The position numbers and the translations under genes were made by a program. From the NCBI RefSeq assembly GCF_001730295.1, contig NZ_MIKA01000003.1, forward strand, positions 49,549-113,548: a DNA stretch of 64,000 nucleotides. Reading direction: 5' to 3'. Below are positions 37,028-47,110 of this stretch, piece by piece; within the stretch, counting starts at the first letter, position 1, and every line of letters begins with the position of its first letter. A model generated the notes under the pieces. That model saw nothing but the letters and a program-made list of their open reading frames with translations. It did no database searches and was not told the DNA's origin. Origin of the DNA: Enterococcus plantarum. GTDB taxonomy: Bacteria; Bacillota; Bacilli; Lactobacillales; Enterococcaceae.

Positions 37028-39220
37028 TTATTTCATATGTTTCACTCGTGATGAGATTTCTTTATGTCTTCCATGAACCATTGGTCTAGCTTGTGGGTTA
37101 CCTAAATAGCCACAAGTTCGTTTTACTACATCGCAAGATTTTGGATCGTGGTTGCCACATTGCGGACATTCAAAGCCGCGTTCCGTTGGGGTGAAATCAC
37201 CTTCAAAATCGCATTCGTAACAGTGATCGATTGGTGTATTTGTTCCTAGGTAGCCAACGCGGTCGTATGCATAATCCCAAACAGATTCTAAAGCTTTAGG
37301 GTTTTGCTGTAATACAGGATATTCACAATAATGAATAAAACCACCAGAGCAATAGTGTGGATAATCTTTTTCGAAGTCCAACTTTTCAAAAGGTGTTGGA
37401 TTTTTACGAACATCATAGTGGAAACTATTTGTGTAATATTCTTTATCTGTGATATATTCTACCACACCAAATTTTTCAGTATCCAAACGACAGAAGCGGT
37501 CGGTCAAGCTTTCACTAGGCGTTGAATAGACACTAAAGTGATAGCCATAGTCATTACCCCATTCATCAGCATGAGCTTTTAGATCCTTTAAAATATCAAG
37601 GGTAAAGTCTTTCGCTTCAGGATTGGATTCCCAGTTGCCACCATAGAATGATGATGCAACTTCGTACAAACCAATATAACCTAACGAAACCGTAGCACGT
37701 TTATCTTTGAATAATTCATTCACAGATTCTTTTCGTGATAAACGTTTTCCGAAAGCACCATACATATAAAGAATTGGAGCATTTGCAGGTGTCGCTTCTT
37801 TACAACGTTCAACACGGTAGACTAAAGCATCTTTCATTGTTTCAAGGCGCTCATCTAAAAGGGTCCAGAACTTATCCTTATCACCATGAGCTTCCATTGC
37901 GATTCTAGGAAGGTTCAGGGTCACAACACCTAAATTCATACGGCCCACATTTATCTCTTCTCCATGTTCGTCTTTCCAACCTTGTAAGAATGAGCGACAT
38001 CCCATCGGTACTTTAAAGCTACCAGTTAACTCAACTAACTTGTCATAACTTAGGATATCAGGATACATACGCTTTGTGGCACATTCTAACGCCAATTGTT
38101 TTACATCATAGTTTGGATCTGTTTCATTTAAATTTACACCACGTTTTAGTGTGAAAATTAATTTAGGGAAAATTGCAGTTCTGTGTTCACTACCTAGACC
38201 GTTGATCCGAATTTGTAAAATTGCTCGTTGGATTTCACGTTCAAACCAACTTAGTCCTAGACCAAATCCTAAAGAAGTAAAAGGCGTTTGACCATTGGAA
38301 GTGAATAATGTATTGATTTCATATTCTAAACTTTGCATGGCATCATAAATATCTTTTTTTGTTTTACTTTTAGCATAGGCTTCTTGTCGGTCAGTTCCTT
38401 CGATCCATTCTTTTGCGTCAACTAAATGTTTTTGATAATTTAATTCAGCAAAAGGTGCTAGCAATTCATCCACACGGTCTGCCGAGCAACCACCATATTG
38501 GCTAGATGCCACATTTGCGATGATTTGTGAAATTTGGGCAGTAGCTGTTTGGATCGATTTTGGTGCTTCGACTTCGGCATTACCGATCTTAAATCCATTA
38601 TTTAGCATGCCTTTAAAATCAATCAAGCAGCAGTTTGTCATTGGGGTATATGGATGATAATCTAAGTCATGGTAATGTATATCTCCTTTTTGATGCGCAT
38701 TTGCAACATGAGGAGGTAGGAGTTTCAGGCCAATCGATTTACCGACGATTCCCGCAGTTAAATCTCGTTGTGTGTTGAAGACATCACTATCTTTATTGGC
38801 GTTTTCATTCACCACAGATTGATCCTTGTTGATCAATTTGCTGATTGTAAAGTTGATATCTGTTGCTTTACTACGCTCAAAATCACGACGAGTACGGTAA
38901 TTGATATATTCTTCTGCTAGTTCATATTCATTTCTTGCTAGTAAAATATGTTCGACAATATTTTGGATTTCATATATTTTTACATCTTCAGAGAAACGTG
39001 CTGAAATTTCCTGATCGATTCGTTCAACAATTTCTTGAATTCGTTCATGGGCAAGTGGGTCTAAAGAACCTCGAATTTTTTGTTCAGCTTTGATCAAGGC
39101 ATCGTAAATTTTTTGATCATCAAAATCAACCAATCGTCCATCTCTTTTAACGATTTTTATCGTGTGTAGGGCTGAATCAGTTGAAATCACTTCATTATTA
39201 GCTTGTTTAATCTCCATCAT
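37028..39220 (-). CDS. nrdD: Anaerobic ribonucleoside-triphosphate reductase
   Basis: A 730-aa class III reductase making dNTPs without oxygen. An N-terminal ATP-cone (IVKRDGRLVDFDDQKIYDAL) is followed by the catalytic barrel with MGCRSFLQGW. The C-terminal zinc site is CYECDFEGDFTP, then CPQCGNHD. The glycyl radical loop RTCGYLGNPQARPMVHGR lies about 20 residues before the end. Two adjacent ATG codons allow a start at 39220 or 39217. Two NrdR boxes lie upstream. Confidence 0.96.
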   Translation of the reverse strand: MMEIKQANNEVISTDSALHTIKIVKRDGRLVDFDDQKIYDALIKAEQKIRGSLDPLAHERIQEIVERIDQEISARFSEDVKIYEIQNIVEHILLARNEYELAEEYINYRTRRDFERSKATDINFTISKLINKDQSVVNENANKDSDVFNTQRDLTAGIVGKSIGLKLLPPHVANAHQKGDIHYHDLDYHPYTPMTNCCLIDFKGMLNNGFKIGNAEVEAPKSIQTATAQISQIIANVASSQYGGCSADRVDELLAPFAELNYQKHLVDAKEWIEGTDRQEAYAKSKTKKDIYDAMQSLEYEINTLFTSNGQTPFTSLGFGLGLSWFEREIQRAILQIRINGLGSEHRTAIFPKLIFTLKRGVNLNETDPNYDVKQLALECATKRMYPDILSYDKLVELTGSFKVPMGCRSFLQGWKDEHGEEINVGRMNLGVVTLNLPRIAMEAHGDKDKFWTLLDERLETMKDALVYRVERCKEATPANAPILYMYGAFGKRLSRKESVNELFKDKRATVSLGYIGLYEVASSFYGGNWESNPEAKDFTLDILKDLKAHADEWGNDYGYHFSVYSTPSESLTDRFCRLDTEKFGVVEYITDKEYYTNSFHYDVRKNPTPFEKLDFEKDYPHYCSGGFIHYCEYPVLQQNPKALESVWDYAYDRVGYLGTNTPIDHCYECDFEGDFTPTERGFECPQCGNHDPKSCDVVKRTCGYLGNPQARPMVHGRHKEISSRVKHMK

Positions 39221-39281
39221 GTACTACCCATCTCCTCATAGTTTTATTCCTACCTATCATAAAACAATTCAATAAAACTTT

Positions 39282-39297
39282 CAACTATATATAGTGT
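39282..39297 (-). promoter_or_regulatory. NrdR box 1 upstream of nrdD
   Basis: CAACTATATATAGTGT matches the NrdR consensus ACACWATATATWGTGT in 14 of 16 positions. It lies 62 bases before the nrdD start. Confidence 0.8.
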
Positions 39298-39323
39298 TAA
39301 ATTAAAAATTGAACCTACATTTA

Positions 39324-39339
39324 CAACTACATGTAGTGT
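39324..39339 (-). promoter_or_regulatory. NrdR box 2 upstream of nrdD
   Basis: CAACTACATGTAGTGT, the second box, is exactly 42 bases (four helical turns) from the first. The face-to-face pair is typical for cooperative NrdR repression. Confidence 0.8.
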
Positions 39340-39526
39340 TTATAAGAAATGAAAAAATAGTGAAAACGACTGCCTAAAAGGTTTGTGGAAATCGTCACAA
39401 CATTTTACCTGAAAAATAAATAATTGTTAAAAAAATTTATTATTACTGAATTGTAAGAGGAAACGATGTTCATCAACACGAAATATTGATATTATAAGGA
39501 CAATGAATAAAACTGGAGCGAAAAAC

Positions 39527-40294
39527 ATGAAAAAAATTTTAGAAGTGAATCATTTAAGTAAATCATACGGCTATCGAAATAATAAAGTACAGGTATTGAA
39601 TAATATTTCATTTTCTGTTGATCAAGGTGAATTTGTCGGAATCATGGGGCCAAGTGGTGCAGGAAAATCCACTTTATTGAGCACGATCTCAACAATTGCG
39701 TTACCGACAATTGGAACAGTTCAAATCGATGGTCAAGATATTTTAAAAATGAGAGACAATCAAATCAGTGATTTTCGCCGCAAAAAACTAGGCTTTATCT
39801 TTCAAAATTTTAATTTAATGGATACCTTGACTGTAAAAGATAATATTTTGCTCCCTTTGATGGTTGATCGAATGTCCTTGGTTGAAATGGAAAAACGCTT
39901 AGCACATGTTGCGAGTGTTTTGGGGATTGAACAATTGATGAACGCCTATCCAAATGCTATTTCGATCGGACAAAAACAACGAGTAGCTGCAGCACGTGCG
40001 TTGATTACCAAACCTAAAATAATTTTTGCTGATGAACCAACAGGATCTTTAGACTCTAAATCAGCAGCTGAATTGCTACAATACATGACAAATATGAACA
40101 TACAAGATGATACAACGATTATGATGGTCACACATGATCCTTATACTGCAAGTTACTGTAATCGCATTTTGTTCATCAAAGATGGTGTGATTTTTTCAGA
40201 AGTTGTTCGGCAAGGCTCTAGAAAAGAATTTTTTAATCGGGTGATCGACATGCAAGCAACGATTGGCGGAGGTGGTCGAGCGAATGATTTTTAA
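39527..40294 (+). CDS. BceA-type ABC transporter ATP-binding protein
   Basis: 255 residues. Walker A is MGPSGAGKSTLLSTI, the Q-loop is LGFIFQNFNLMDTLT, Walker B is KIIFADEPTGSLDSKS and the H-loop is MMVTHDP. The ABC signature reads ISIGQKQR where LSGGQ/ISGGQ is expected. The longer ATG at 39503 has a badly placed RBS; 39527 follows ggagcg at 8 bases. It overlaps the permease gene by 11 bases. With that partner it is a bacitracin/lantibiotic detoxification module, but no BceRS-type two-component system is adjacent. Confidence 0.87.
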   Translation: MKKILEVNHLSKSYGYRNNKVQVLNNISFSVDQGEFVGIMGPSGAGKSTLLSTISTIALPTIGTVQIDGQDILKMRDNQISDFRRKKLGFIFQNFNLMDTLTVKDNILLPLMVDRMSLVEMEKRLAHVASVLGIEQLMNAYPNAISIGQKQRVAAARALITKPKIIFADEPTGSLDSKSAAELLQYMTNMNIQDDTTIMMVTHDPYTASYCNRILFIKDGVIFSEVVRQGSRKEFFNRVIDMQATIGGGGRANDF

Positions 40295-42368
40295 TTTGTC
40301 TTGGAAAAATTTTAAAGGCCAATTTCTCAATTATTTAGTTTACTTTGTCAGCATGACATTTGCAGTAGTTGTTTACTATTGTTTTAGTGCAATCACTTAT
40401 AATAGAACGTTGGCAAATAGAGTTGGACAAGAGGTTCATATCAGTGGGGCGATGAATCTTGGTGGTGTTCTCGTTGTGATCATGATTTTAGGGTTTATGT
40501 TTGCAGCGAACCACTTCTTTTTATTGAAAAGAGGAAAAGAAATCGGCTTGTATCATTTGATCGGGATGCGAAAAGGACGGATCTCATATTTGTTTTTTGT
40601 AGAGACTTTGATTTTAGGAGCCATTTCTTTAGTTACGGGGATTCTATTAGGTATTGTCTTGTCTAAGCTATTTTCCATGATTTTGGCAAAGGCTATGTTT
40701 TTACAAGTAGAAAGTCTGTTTTTCGTGTCAATTCCTTCGATGATTCAAACGAGTATCGTATTTGGTTTTATGTTGTTGGCTGTCTCACTCCGAAGTACGT
40801 GGCTGATTTATCGTTATCAAGTTACAAATTTACTTAAGCCAATTGAAAAAAATACAACGAATCCAAATAAGCTGTCCTTGCTAAAAGGATGTTTAGGGAT
40901 TCTTGGGCTAGTCCTTATTATTACAGGGTATTTTTTTTCGTATTATGTGATTCGGTTTGGTACAGTTTTAACGCATACATCTCTCGGCTTCGCTGGTTTT
41001 TTCATTGCGCCTTTACTCATTATGATTCTCTGCATGGTGGGAACGTATCTATTTTTTAAATATACGATGTATTTGATAGCATTTTTGTTTGGAAAGAATA
41101 AAGTCAATTATTATCGAAATTTGAATATGCTCGCTTTGGGAAATTCAAAACTTCATATTAAAAGAAGTGGAAACACCTTATCTATAGTGACTATTTTTAT
41201 TGCAATAGCATTAGGAATGATCGGCGGTGCGGCCTCTATTTATACTATTGGTATGAATTCGGTCAATATAACAGCACCTACTGATTTTATTGTTGCAGAG
41301 GATAGTTTTAAAAAAATCGAGCAAATAATTGAAAAGGAACCGGATACAACCATTGATACATTAGTAAAATTGAATTATAAGTTGACGGGTAGCCAATTTC
41401 ATCTTAAAATTGGACAGGATGAGAAAGAAAATAGAATTAGTCCGGTGAACCTATTAGCACTTTCAAATTATCGTGAATTTCAAAAAATAAATCCTTATTT
41501 AAAGAATATTCATTTAAAAAACAAAGACGATATTGTTATTTTAGATAGTTTACAAAATATTCTAAGTGGGTATATTCGTTATGATTCGACTATTCATTTA
41601 TCTGAAGGAATAGAACTTCATGTTTCGGACGTTCGTCCTGATTACTTAGGGCAGTATCTATTAAGGTACACGCTTCCTACCATTGTAGTATCAGATGAAC
41701 AGTTTAAGGAGATAAACTCTGGTATTACCTATGCGCTCAGAGCGTTTAATGTCCAAGCAAAAGATGAAGAAGCTTTAGCCAATAAGTTGTCAGAGGTTGT
41801 TAGACCCAATTGGGTATCACCTGTTTATTATAAGTATGATTTGCTAGATGGTCAGTTGGAAGGTTATACATCAAAAACCAGTTTAGAACCTAAAAATAAG
41901 AGTCAACAAAATTTTTCAGAAGAAAATGAGCAAGAATACTCTCAACTAAATTATACGAATCGTTTTACAGAATTAAGGTATGAGAGAAGAGTAATGGGAT
42001 TGTTTATTTATGTGGCAATGTTTTTAGGTGTCTTGGCCTTTATCATTACGGGTAGTATATTGATGTTGCAGCAATTTTCTGAGGCGGAGCGAGAAAAAGA
42101 AAGCTATATTTTGTTAAAAAAAATGGGGATTCCCCAAAAAGAAATTACTAAGCTAGTCTACCAGCAAAATAGTATTATTTTCTTTCCACCAATGATCATT
42201 GGTGTCTTGCATGCAACTTTTGCGATTTATGTGTTTAGTCGCTATATCACAAGTTCTGGTTATTGGTTGGCCTATCTTTCTTGCGGGATGTTGATTTTGA
42301 TTTATTTAGCCTATTATTTCTTAACATCAGCAATCTATTCAAGAATTATTCATGGGAAAGATCGATAA
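40284..42368 (+). CDS. BceB-type ABC transporter permease (FtsX family)
   Basis: 694 residues starting MIFNLSWKNFKGQFLNYLVY, the usual BceB beginning. It has about ten membrane helices with an FtsX domain (FFLLKRGKEIGLYHLIGMRK) and a large extracellular domain at about residues 310-565. The last four helices follow, including QFSEAEREKESYILLKKMGI. The extracellular domain is characteristic of peptide-antibiotic sensing and detoxification. The start is inside the ATPase gene, so coupling is likely. A hairpin terminator follows. Confidence 0.87.
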   Translation: MIFNLSWKNFKGQFLNYLVYFVSMTFAVVVYYCFSAITYNRTLANRVGQEVHISGAMNLGGVLVVIMILGFMFAANHFFLLKRGKEIGLYHLIGMRKGRISYLFFVETLILGAISLVTGILLGIVLSKLFSMILAKAMFLQVESLFFVSIPSMIQTSIVFGFMLLAVSLRSTWLIYRYQVTNLLKPIEKNTTNPNKLSLLKGCLGILGLVLIITGYFFSYYVIRFGTVLTHTSLGFAGFFIAPLLIMILCMVGTYLFFKYTMYLIAFLFGKNKVNYYRNLNMLALGNSKLHIKRSGNTLSIVTIFIAIALGMIGGAASIYTIGMNSVNITAPTDFIVAEDSFKKIEQIIEKEPDTTIDTLVKLNYKLTGSQFHLKIGQDEKENRISPVNLLALSNYREFQKINPYLKNIHLKNKDDIVILDSLQNILSGYIRYDSTIHLSEGIELHVSDVRPDYLGQYLLRYTLPTIVVSDEQFKEINSGITYALRAFNVQAKDEEALANKLSEVVRPNWVSPVYYKYDLLDGQLEGYTSKTSLEPKNKSQQNFSEENEQEYSQLNYTNRFTELRYERRVMGLFIYVAMFLGVLAFIITGSILMLQQFSEAEREKESYILLKKMGIPQKEITKLVYQQNSIIFFPPMIIGVLHATFAIYVFSRYITSSGYWLAYLSCGMLILIYLAYYFLTSAIYSRIIHGKDR

Positions 42369-42451
42369 TAATTTAAATTTTTTTTAAGTATTTTATATCT
42401 GGAAATTCATATAAAAAAAAGAATTTTCTTGTATTTTCCTTATTATAAGAG

Positions 42452-42495
42452 GGTGGAACAATACGTTTTATTTTTGTCCCGCCTTCTTTTTATGC
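42452..42495 (+). terminator. Terminator after the BceAB-type genes
   Basis: AAGAGGGTGGAACAA pairs imperfectly with TTTGTCCCGCCTTCTT, then TTT. Confidence 0.7.
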
Positions 42496-42617
42496 AGAAG
42501 TGACAAAACTGTTAGTGTAAAAAAAACGTTCATCTGCGAATTAAGTTTCTTTTCTTGATTGTTTTGATTACAATAGCAGTACAAAACGTGAATATGTGTA
42601 ATTTTTGGAGGCATAAA

Positions 42618-42767
42618 ATGAAACAATTTTTTGATAAACCCAATGTTCAATATTGGGGTAAATTCATTGGAAAAACCCTTTTTTATTTTGGCATACTGCT
42701 AATGTTGATTTATTTATATCATTACAAAAATATTGATGGTGGCTCATTTATTTATAATGAGTTTTAG
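42618..42767 (+). CDS. dltX: DltX, small membrane protein of teichoic acid D-alanylation
   Basis: 49 residues beginning MKQFFDKPNVQYWGKF, with one membrane helix (TLFYFGILLMLIYLY) and the conserved C-terminal hexapeptide FIYNEF. The tyrosine of this motif is known to act as a D-alanyl acceptor on the outside of the membrane in the Dlt pathway. The ATG at 42618 follows ttggagg. It lies 13 bases before dltA and is the first gene of the operon. Confidence 0.93.
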   Translation: MKQFFDKPNVQYWGKFIGKTLFYFGILLMLIYLYHYKNIDGGSFIYNEF

Positions 42768-42780
42768 GGAGGAAGACTTC

Positions 42781-44298
42781 ATGACGATTTTAAATATTAT
42801 TGACGCAATCGATCGTTGGGGGATGAAGGAGCCAAACCGCCCCGTTTATATTGAAACCAATCGAACGTATACTTATGGAGAGTTGAAAAGAGACTCTGAT
42901 GCAGTGGCTGCATATTTGCAGAAAAACATAGGACATAGTCGTCCAGTAGTAGTGTATGGTGAATTAGAATTTGAAATGTTGGCGTGTTTTTTAGGCGCCT
43001 CAAAAGCTGGGCATGCGTATATACCAATCGAAGCACATACACCAAAAGACAGAGTTGAAATGATTTTAGAAGTAGCCGATCCAGCTGTGATTTTTTCTGT
43101 CAAGGAATGGCCAGATCTAGAAACTGCGGCTGAAATTGTTCCACTTGAAAAAATTCAGGAGATTTGTACTCAATCGTGGACTTTAAACGTTCCGTTTGAA
43201 CCAGTTGTTGATTCAGAAACCTACTATATTATTTTTACCTCTGGAACGACAGGTGTCCCGAAAGGAGTTCAAATCAGTCATGCAAATCTTTTAAGTTTTG
43301 TTAATTGGGAACTTTCGGATTTTGGTATTACTGAAGGGATGCGTTTTTTGGCACAAGCACCTTATTCATTTGATTTATCCGTGATGGATTTGTATCCTGC
43401 ACTAACTTCTGGTGGTTCCTTAACGCCAATGCGAAAAGAAATTATCAATGACTTCAAGCAATTATTTACAGTGTTGCCAACGTTAGAAATTGAAGTTTGG
43501 GTTTCAACTCCTTCATTTATGGATATCTGTTTAATGGAACCAACGTTTGATGGAGAGCATGTGGATCGTTTAAAAGTATTTCTTTTTTGTGGAGAAGAGT
43601 TGCCTAAAGCCACAGCACAAAAGTTATTGGAACGTTTTCCGAAAGCACATGTCTTTAATACGTATGGACCAACAGAAGCAACAGTTGCTATTTCTGGTGT
43701 AGAAATCACACATGAACTTCTAGAGGAATACAGTCGTGTACCGATCGGCTATGTAAAAAATGATACAAATGTTTACATCATGAATGATGAGTCTGAGGTT
43801 TCAGCTGAAGAAGTAGGCGAAATCGTGATTGCAGGACCAAGCGTTTCGAAAGGCTATCTGAACAATCAAGAAAAAACAGATGCTGCTTTCTTTGAATACA
43901 AAGGTCAACCAGCATATCGCACAGGCGATGCTGGAAAATTAAAAGAGGGTATGTTGATTTATGATGGACGTATCGATTTTCAGGTAAAACTTCATGGTTA
44001 TCGAATTGAGCTTGAAGATATCGATCACCATCTGGCGGAAGTTTCCTATGTGAAACAAGCAGCCGTTGTACCTAAATACCAAAATCATAAGGTTCAACAG
44101 CTCGTCGCTTTTGTCGTCGCTAATCCTCATTCGTTTGAAAAAGAATTTAAATTATCAAAAGCTATCAAAGCAGAATTAGGCTTGTCAGTAATGGAGTATA
44201 TGATTCCACAGAAATTTATCTATGTGGAGCAACTACCACTGACAGCCAATGGAAAGATCGACCGTAAAGGGCTGATGAATGAGGTGAATGCAACATGA
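42781..44298 (+). CDS. dltA: D-alanine--D-alanyl carrier protein ligase
   Basis: A 505-aa adenylate-forming enzyme that activates D-Ala and loads it onto DltC. The core motifs are IIFTSGTTGVPKGVQISH, FNTYGPTEATVA, YRTGDAGKL and the C-terminal lysine in LTANGKIDRKGL. The upstream in-frame start at 42733 lies inside dltX. The ATG at 42781 has ggaggaag. It overlaps dltB by 4 bases. Confidence 0.97.
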   Translation: MTILNIIDAIDRWGMKEPNRPVYIETNRTYTYGELKRDSDAVAAYLQKNIGHSRPVVVYGELEFEMLACFLGASKAGHAYIPIEAHTPKDRVEMILEVADPAVIFSVKEWPDLETAAEIVPLEKIQEICTQSWTLNVPFEPVVDSETYYIIFTSGTTGVPKGVQISHANLLSFVNWELSDFGITEGMRFLAQAPYSFDLSVMDLYPALTSGGSLTPMRKEIINDFKQLFTVLPTLEIEVWVSTPSFMDICLMEPTFDGEHVDRLKVFLFCGEELPKATAQKLLERFPKAHVFNTYGPTEATVAISGVEITHELLEEYSRVPIGYVKNDTNVYIMNDESEVSAEEVGEIVIAGPSVSKGYLNNQEKTDAAFFEYKGQPAYRTGDAGKLKEGMLIYDGRIDFQVKLHGYRIELEDIDHHLAEVSYVKQAAVVPKYQNHKVQQLVAFVVANPHSFEKEFKLSKAIKAELGLSVMEYMIPQKFIYVEQLPLTANGKIDRKGLMNEVNAT

Positions 44299-45500
44299 TC
44301 GACTTTCCTCACATGATTCCTTATGCGAATCCGATTTATTTTATTTACTTACTGATTGCACTATTACCGATGATTCTGACATTATTGATCAAAGGCAAAC
44401 GGTGGGCATGGTATCAGGTTTTAGTAACATTATTGTTCTTGTATATGAGTTTTGGCGGTGAAGATTGGAAACAAGGTGTTGCGTTGATCGGTTATGTCAT
44501 TTGGCAGACGATCTTGGTCTGGTTTTATTTTCATTATCGCCAAAAGAAAAATGCAAGTAAGATTTTTTACTTAGCTGTATTTTTAGCGATTTTGCCATTG
44601 GTATTAGTAAAGGTAATGCCTTTTGTTTCTGGACATGCATCATTGGTAGGATTCCTAGGGATTTCCTATTTAACCTTTAAGTCTGTTCAGATCATTATGG
44701 AAATGCGTGATGGTTCGATCAAAGAATACAACATCTTCCGCTACATTGAATTTCTGTTATTCTTTCCAACGATTTCATCTGGACCGATCGACCGTTATCG
44801 TCGTTTTGAAAAAGATGTTGAAAATCCACCAACACCTGAAAAATATGTCGACTTTTTAGGCAAAGGAATTCATAATTTTTTCTTAGGATTCTTGTATAAA
44901 TTTATTATTGGGTATTATTTTGGTCAAGTGTTGATGCCCGTTGTGGCGAAAATAGCCTTAAAAACGGGTGGTTTTTCTTGGGAATTAGTTGCGTATATGT
45001 ATATTTATAGTATGTACTTATTCTTTGATTTTGCCGGTTACAGTTTGTTTGCCGTTGGAACGAGCTACTTGATGGGCTATGATACGCCGATTAACTTCAA
45101 TAAGCCGTTCTTGAGTTGGAATATCAAAGAATTTTGGAATCGTTGGCATATGACGTTATCATTTTGGTTCCGCGATTACGTTTATATGCGTTTGATGTTT
45201 ACGTTGATCAAGAAAAAAGTCTTTAAAAGTAGAATCGTCGCTTCAAATGTAGGGTACTTTGCTTTATTCTTATTGATGGGTGTTTGGCATGGACTAACCT
45301 GGTATTATCTAGCCTATGGTCTTTATCACGCTGCGTTGATTTGTTTGACGGATGCTTGGCTACGTTTTAAGAAAAAACACAAAGAACATATTCCATCGAA
45401 TAAATTCACCCATGTATTTGCGATTTTCTTAACTTTTAATGCAGTATGCTTCAGTTTCTTGATTTTCTCAGGATTTTTAGATACATTATTCTTTAAATAA
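44295..45500 (+). CDS. dltB: D-alanyl transfer protein DltB (MBOAT family)
   Basis: A 401-aa polytopic membrane acyltransferase moving D-Ala from DltC across the membrane. The MBOAT core NIKEFWNRWHMTLSFWFRDYVY and the later MGVWHGLTWYYLAYGLYH with the catalytic His are intact. FFPTISSGPIDRYRRF is the family loop. It is translationally coupled to dltA by an ATGA overlap. Confidence 0.97.
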   Translation: MIDFPHMIPYANPIYFIYLLIALLPMILTLLIKGKRWAWYQVLVTLLFLYMSFGGEDWKQGVALIGYVIWQTILVWFYFHYRQKKNASKIFYLAVFLAILPLVLVKVMPFVSGHASLVGFLGISYLTFKSVQIIMEMRDGSIKEYNIFRYIEFLLFFPTISSGPIDRYRRFEKDVENPPTPEKYVDFLGKGIHNFFLGFLYKFIIGYYFGQVLMPVVAKIALKTGGFSWELVAYMYIYSMYLFFDFAGYSLFAVGTSYLMGYDTPINFNKPFLSWNIKEFWNRWHMTLSFWFRDYVYMRLMFTLIKKKVFKSRIVASNVGYFALFLLMGVWHGLTWYYLAYGLYHAALICLTDAWLRFKKKHKEHIPSNKFTHVFAIFLTFNAVCFSFLIFSGFLDTLFFK

Positions 45501-45548
45501 AAACAAATAACATACAGCTAAAAACTGTACGACAGAGGAGAAATACAC

Positions 45549-45785
45549 ATGAACATAGAAGAAACAGTCTTAGATATTTTAGAAGAAATTGCCGGAACAG
45601 ACGAAGTGAAAGAAAATAGAGAAGTTGATTTATTTGAAGAAGGCTTGATGGATTCACTTGCAACGGTTCAGCTATTAGTTGAAATCGATGGACAATTAGG
45701 TGTACAAGTACCAGTTTCAGAATTTGACCGCGATTTATGGAACACACCAAATAAAGTTATCGAACAAGTGAAAGCATTACAATAA
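45549..45785 (+). CDS. dltC: D-alanyl carrier protein
   Basis: A 78-aa acyl-carrier-like protein. The phosphopantetheine serine is in LMDSLATVQLL, and the N-terminal helix VLDILEEIAGTDEV is typical. It has its own RBS (gaggag) 48 bases after dltB. Its stop TAA shares one base with the ATG of dltD. Confidence 0.97.
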   Translation: MNIEETVLDILEEIAGTDEVKENREVDLFEEGLMDSLATVQLLVEIDGQLGVQVPVSEFDRDLWNTPNKVIEQVKALQ

Positions 45786-47056
45786 TGAGCATGAAGAAAA
45801 AACTCTTTGGAATCTTTGGGCCAATCCTGATCTCTGCGGTACTATTAGTTGTCTTCTTCTTTGCACCTTTCAAAATAGATTTGGAGAGCAAACATGTTCT
45901 TGCAGATGCCTCCACTTCTATGGCGACAAATGTGCTTAGAGGAAATGCAATTAAAAATAAAGCAATTGGTTCAAAAGAATATGTTCCATTTTTTGGCTCT
46001 TCAGAACTGAGTCGAATTAGCGCATTTCACCCTTCTGTTTTGGCGGATAAATATAATCGAAGTTATCGTCCGTTTTTATTAGGTGCACCGGGAACACAAT
46101 CTTTAACACAAGCATTGATGATGCAATCGATGGGGGAAGATCTTTCTCATAAAAAGGTTGTTTTCATTATTTCACCACAGTGGTTTGTGAAAAATGGGGT
46201 AAGCAATGATTATTTTAATGCTTATTATTCTGAGTTACAAACGTATCAATGGGTCAGTGATTTAAAAAAAGTTACACCGGATGATGTGTATCTAGCAAAG
46301 CGCCTAATGGATTTTCCGAAAGTAAAAGAAGACAAACGCTTAGCTAGTGCTTTGAACGCTATTATTTCTGGAAAATTACCCAATTCATCTGACAAGCAGT
46401 ATATCGAGTTAATGATCAATCTGTTTTCTCGTGAGGATGAATTATTTGGCAAAATTGGTATGATAAGCAAAAATAAAGAAATCAAAAAAGCTGAAAAAGC
46501 TTTGCCAGAAACGTATAATGCGAATGAGTTAGATCAGCTAGCTGCTGAAATAGGTCAGAAGGCAACTAGCAATAATTCGTTTGAAATCTCAAATTCTTTT
46601 TATACAAAACGCTTAAAAAAGAATTTGAACCATTTAGAAAATTCGCAAACAGATTTGGATTATCGTTTTTCACCAGAATTTTCCGATTTGCAACTAGTGT
46701 TAAGTCAATTAGCACAGGATAATGCTGAAGTATTATTCATTATCCCGCCAGTGAATAAGCATTGGTCGGACTTTACAGGACTTTCTCAAGATATGTTGCA
46801 AGAATTTGCAAAAAAGGTTAAATATCAATTAACCTCACAAGGATTTACAAATATTGCGGACTTGACGAAAGAGTGTAACACGCAATATTTTATGGCCGAC
46901 ACGATTCACTTAGGGTGGCGAGGTTGGTTGGATGCGGATCAACGCATTCAACCATTTCTTGAAAAGAAATCACCAAATACGCTGAACTATAGACTTGATG
47001 AGACTTTTTACTCAAAAGAATGGCAGCAAAAAGAACCAGATGATATAAAAAATTAG
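45785..47056 (+). CDS. dltD: D-alanyl lipoteichoic acid biosynthesis protein DltD
   Basis: 423 residues, with an N-terminal membrane anchor (LFGIFGPILISAVLLVVFFF) and an extracellular SGNH-like domain. FFGSSELSRISAFHPS carries the catalytic Ser, and HLGWRGWLDADQRIQPF near the C terminus has the Asp/His region (MADTIHLGW). It catalyses the final transfer of D-Ala to teichoic acid. It closes the dltXABCD operon and is followed by a terminator. Confidence 0.96.
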   Translation: MSMKKKLFGIFGPILISAVLLVVFFFAPFKIDLESKHVLADASTSMATNVLRGNAIKNKAIGSKEYVPFFGSSELSRISAFHPSVLADKYNRSYRPFLLGAPGTQSLTQALMMQSMGEDLSHKKVVFIISPQWFVKNGVSNDYFNAYYSELQTYQWVSDLKKVTPDDVYLAKRLMDFPKVKEDKRLASALNAIISGKLPNSSDKQYIELMINLFSREDELFGKIGMISKNKEIKKAEKALPETYNANELDQLAAEIGQKATSNNSFEISNSFYTKRLKKNLNHLENSQTDLDYRFSPEFSDLQLVLSQLAQDNAEVLFIIPPVNKHWSDFTGLSQDMLQEFAKKVKYQLTSQGFTNIADLTKECNTQYFMADTIHLGWRGWLDADQRIQPFLEKKSPNTLNYRLDETFYSKEWQQKEPDDIKN

Positions 47057-47065
47057 TTAGTTAGT

Positions 47066-47110
47066 TTTGGCAAGAATGGACATACGAGTGTTCCCTTCTT
47101 GCTTTTTTTA
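47066..47110 (+). terminator. Terminator of the dlt operon
   Basis: GGCAAGAATGGA pairs with TTCCCTTCTTGC, followed by seven Ts. Confidence 0.8.
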
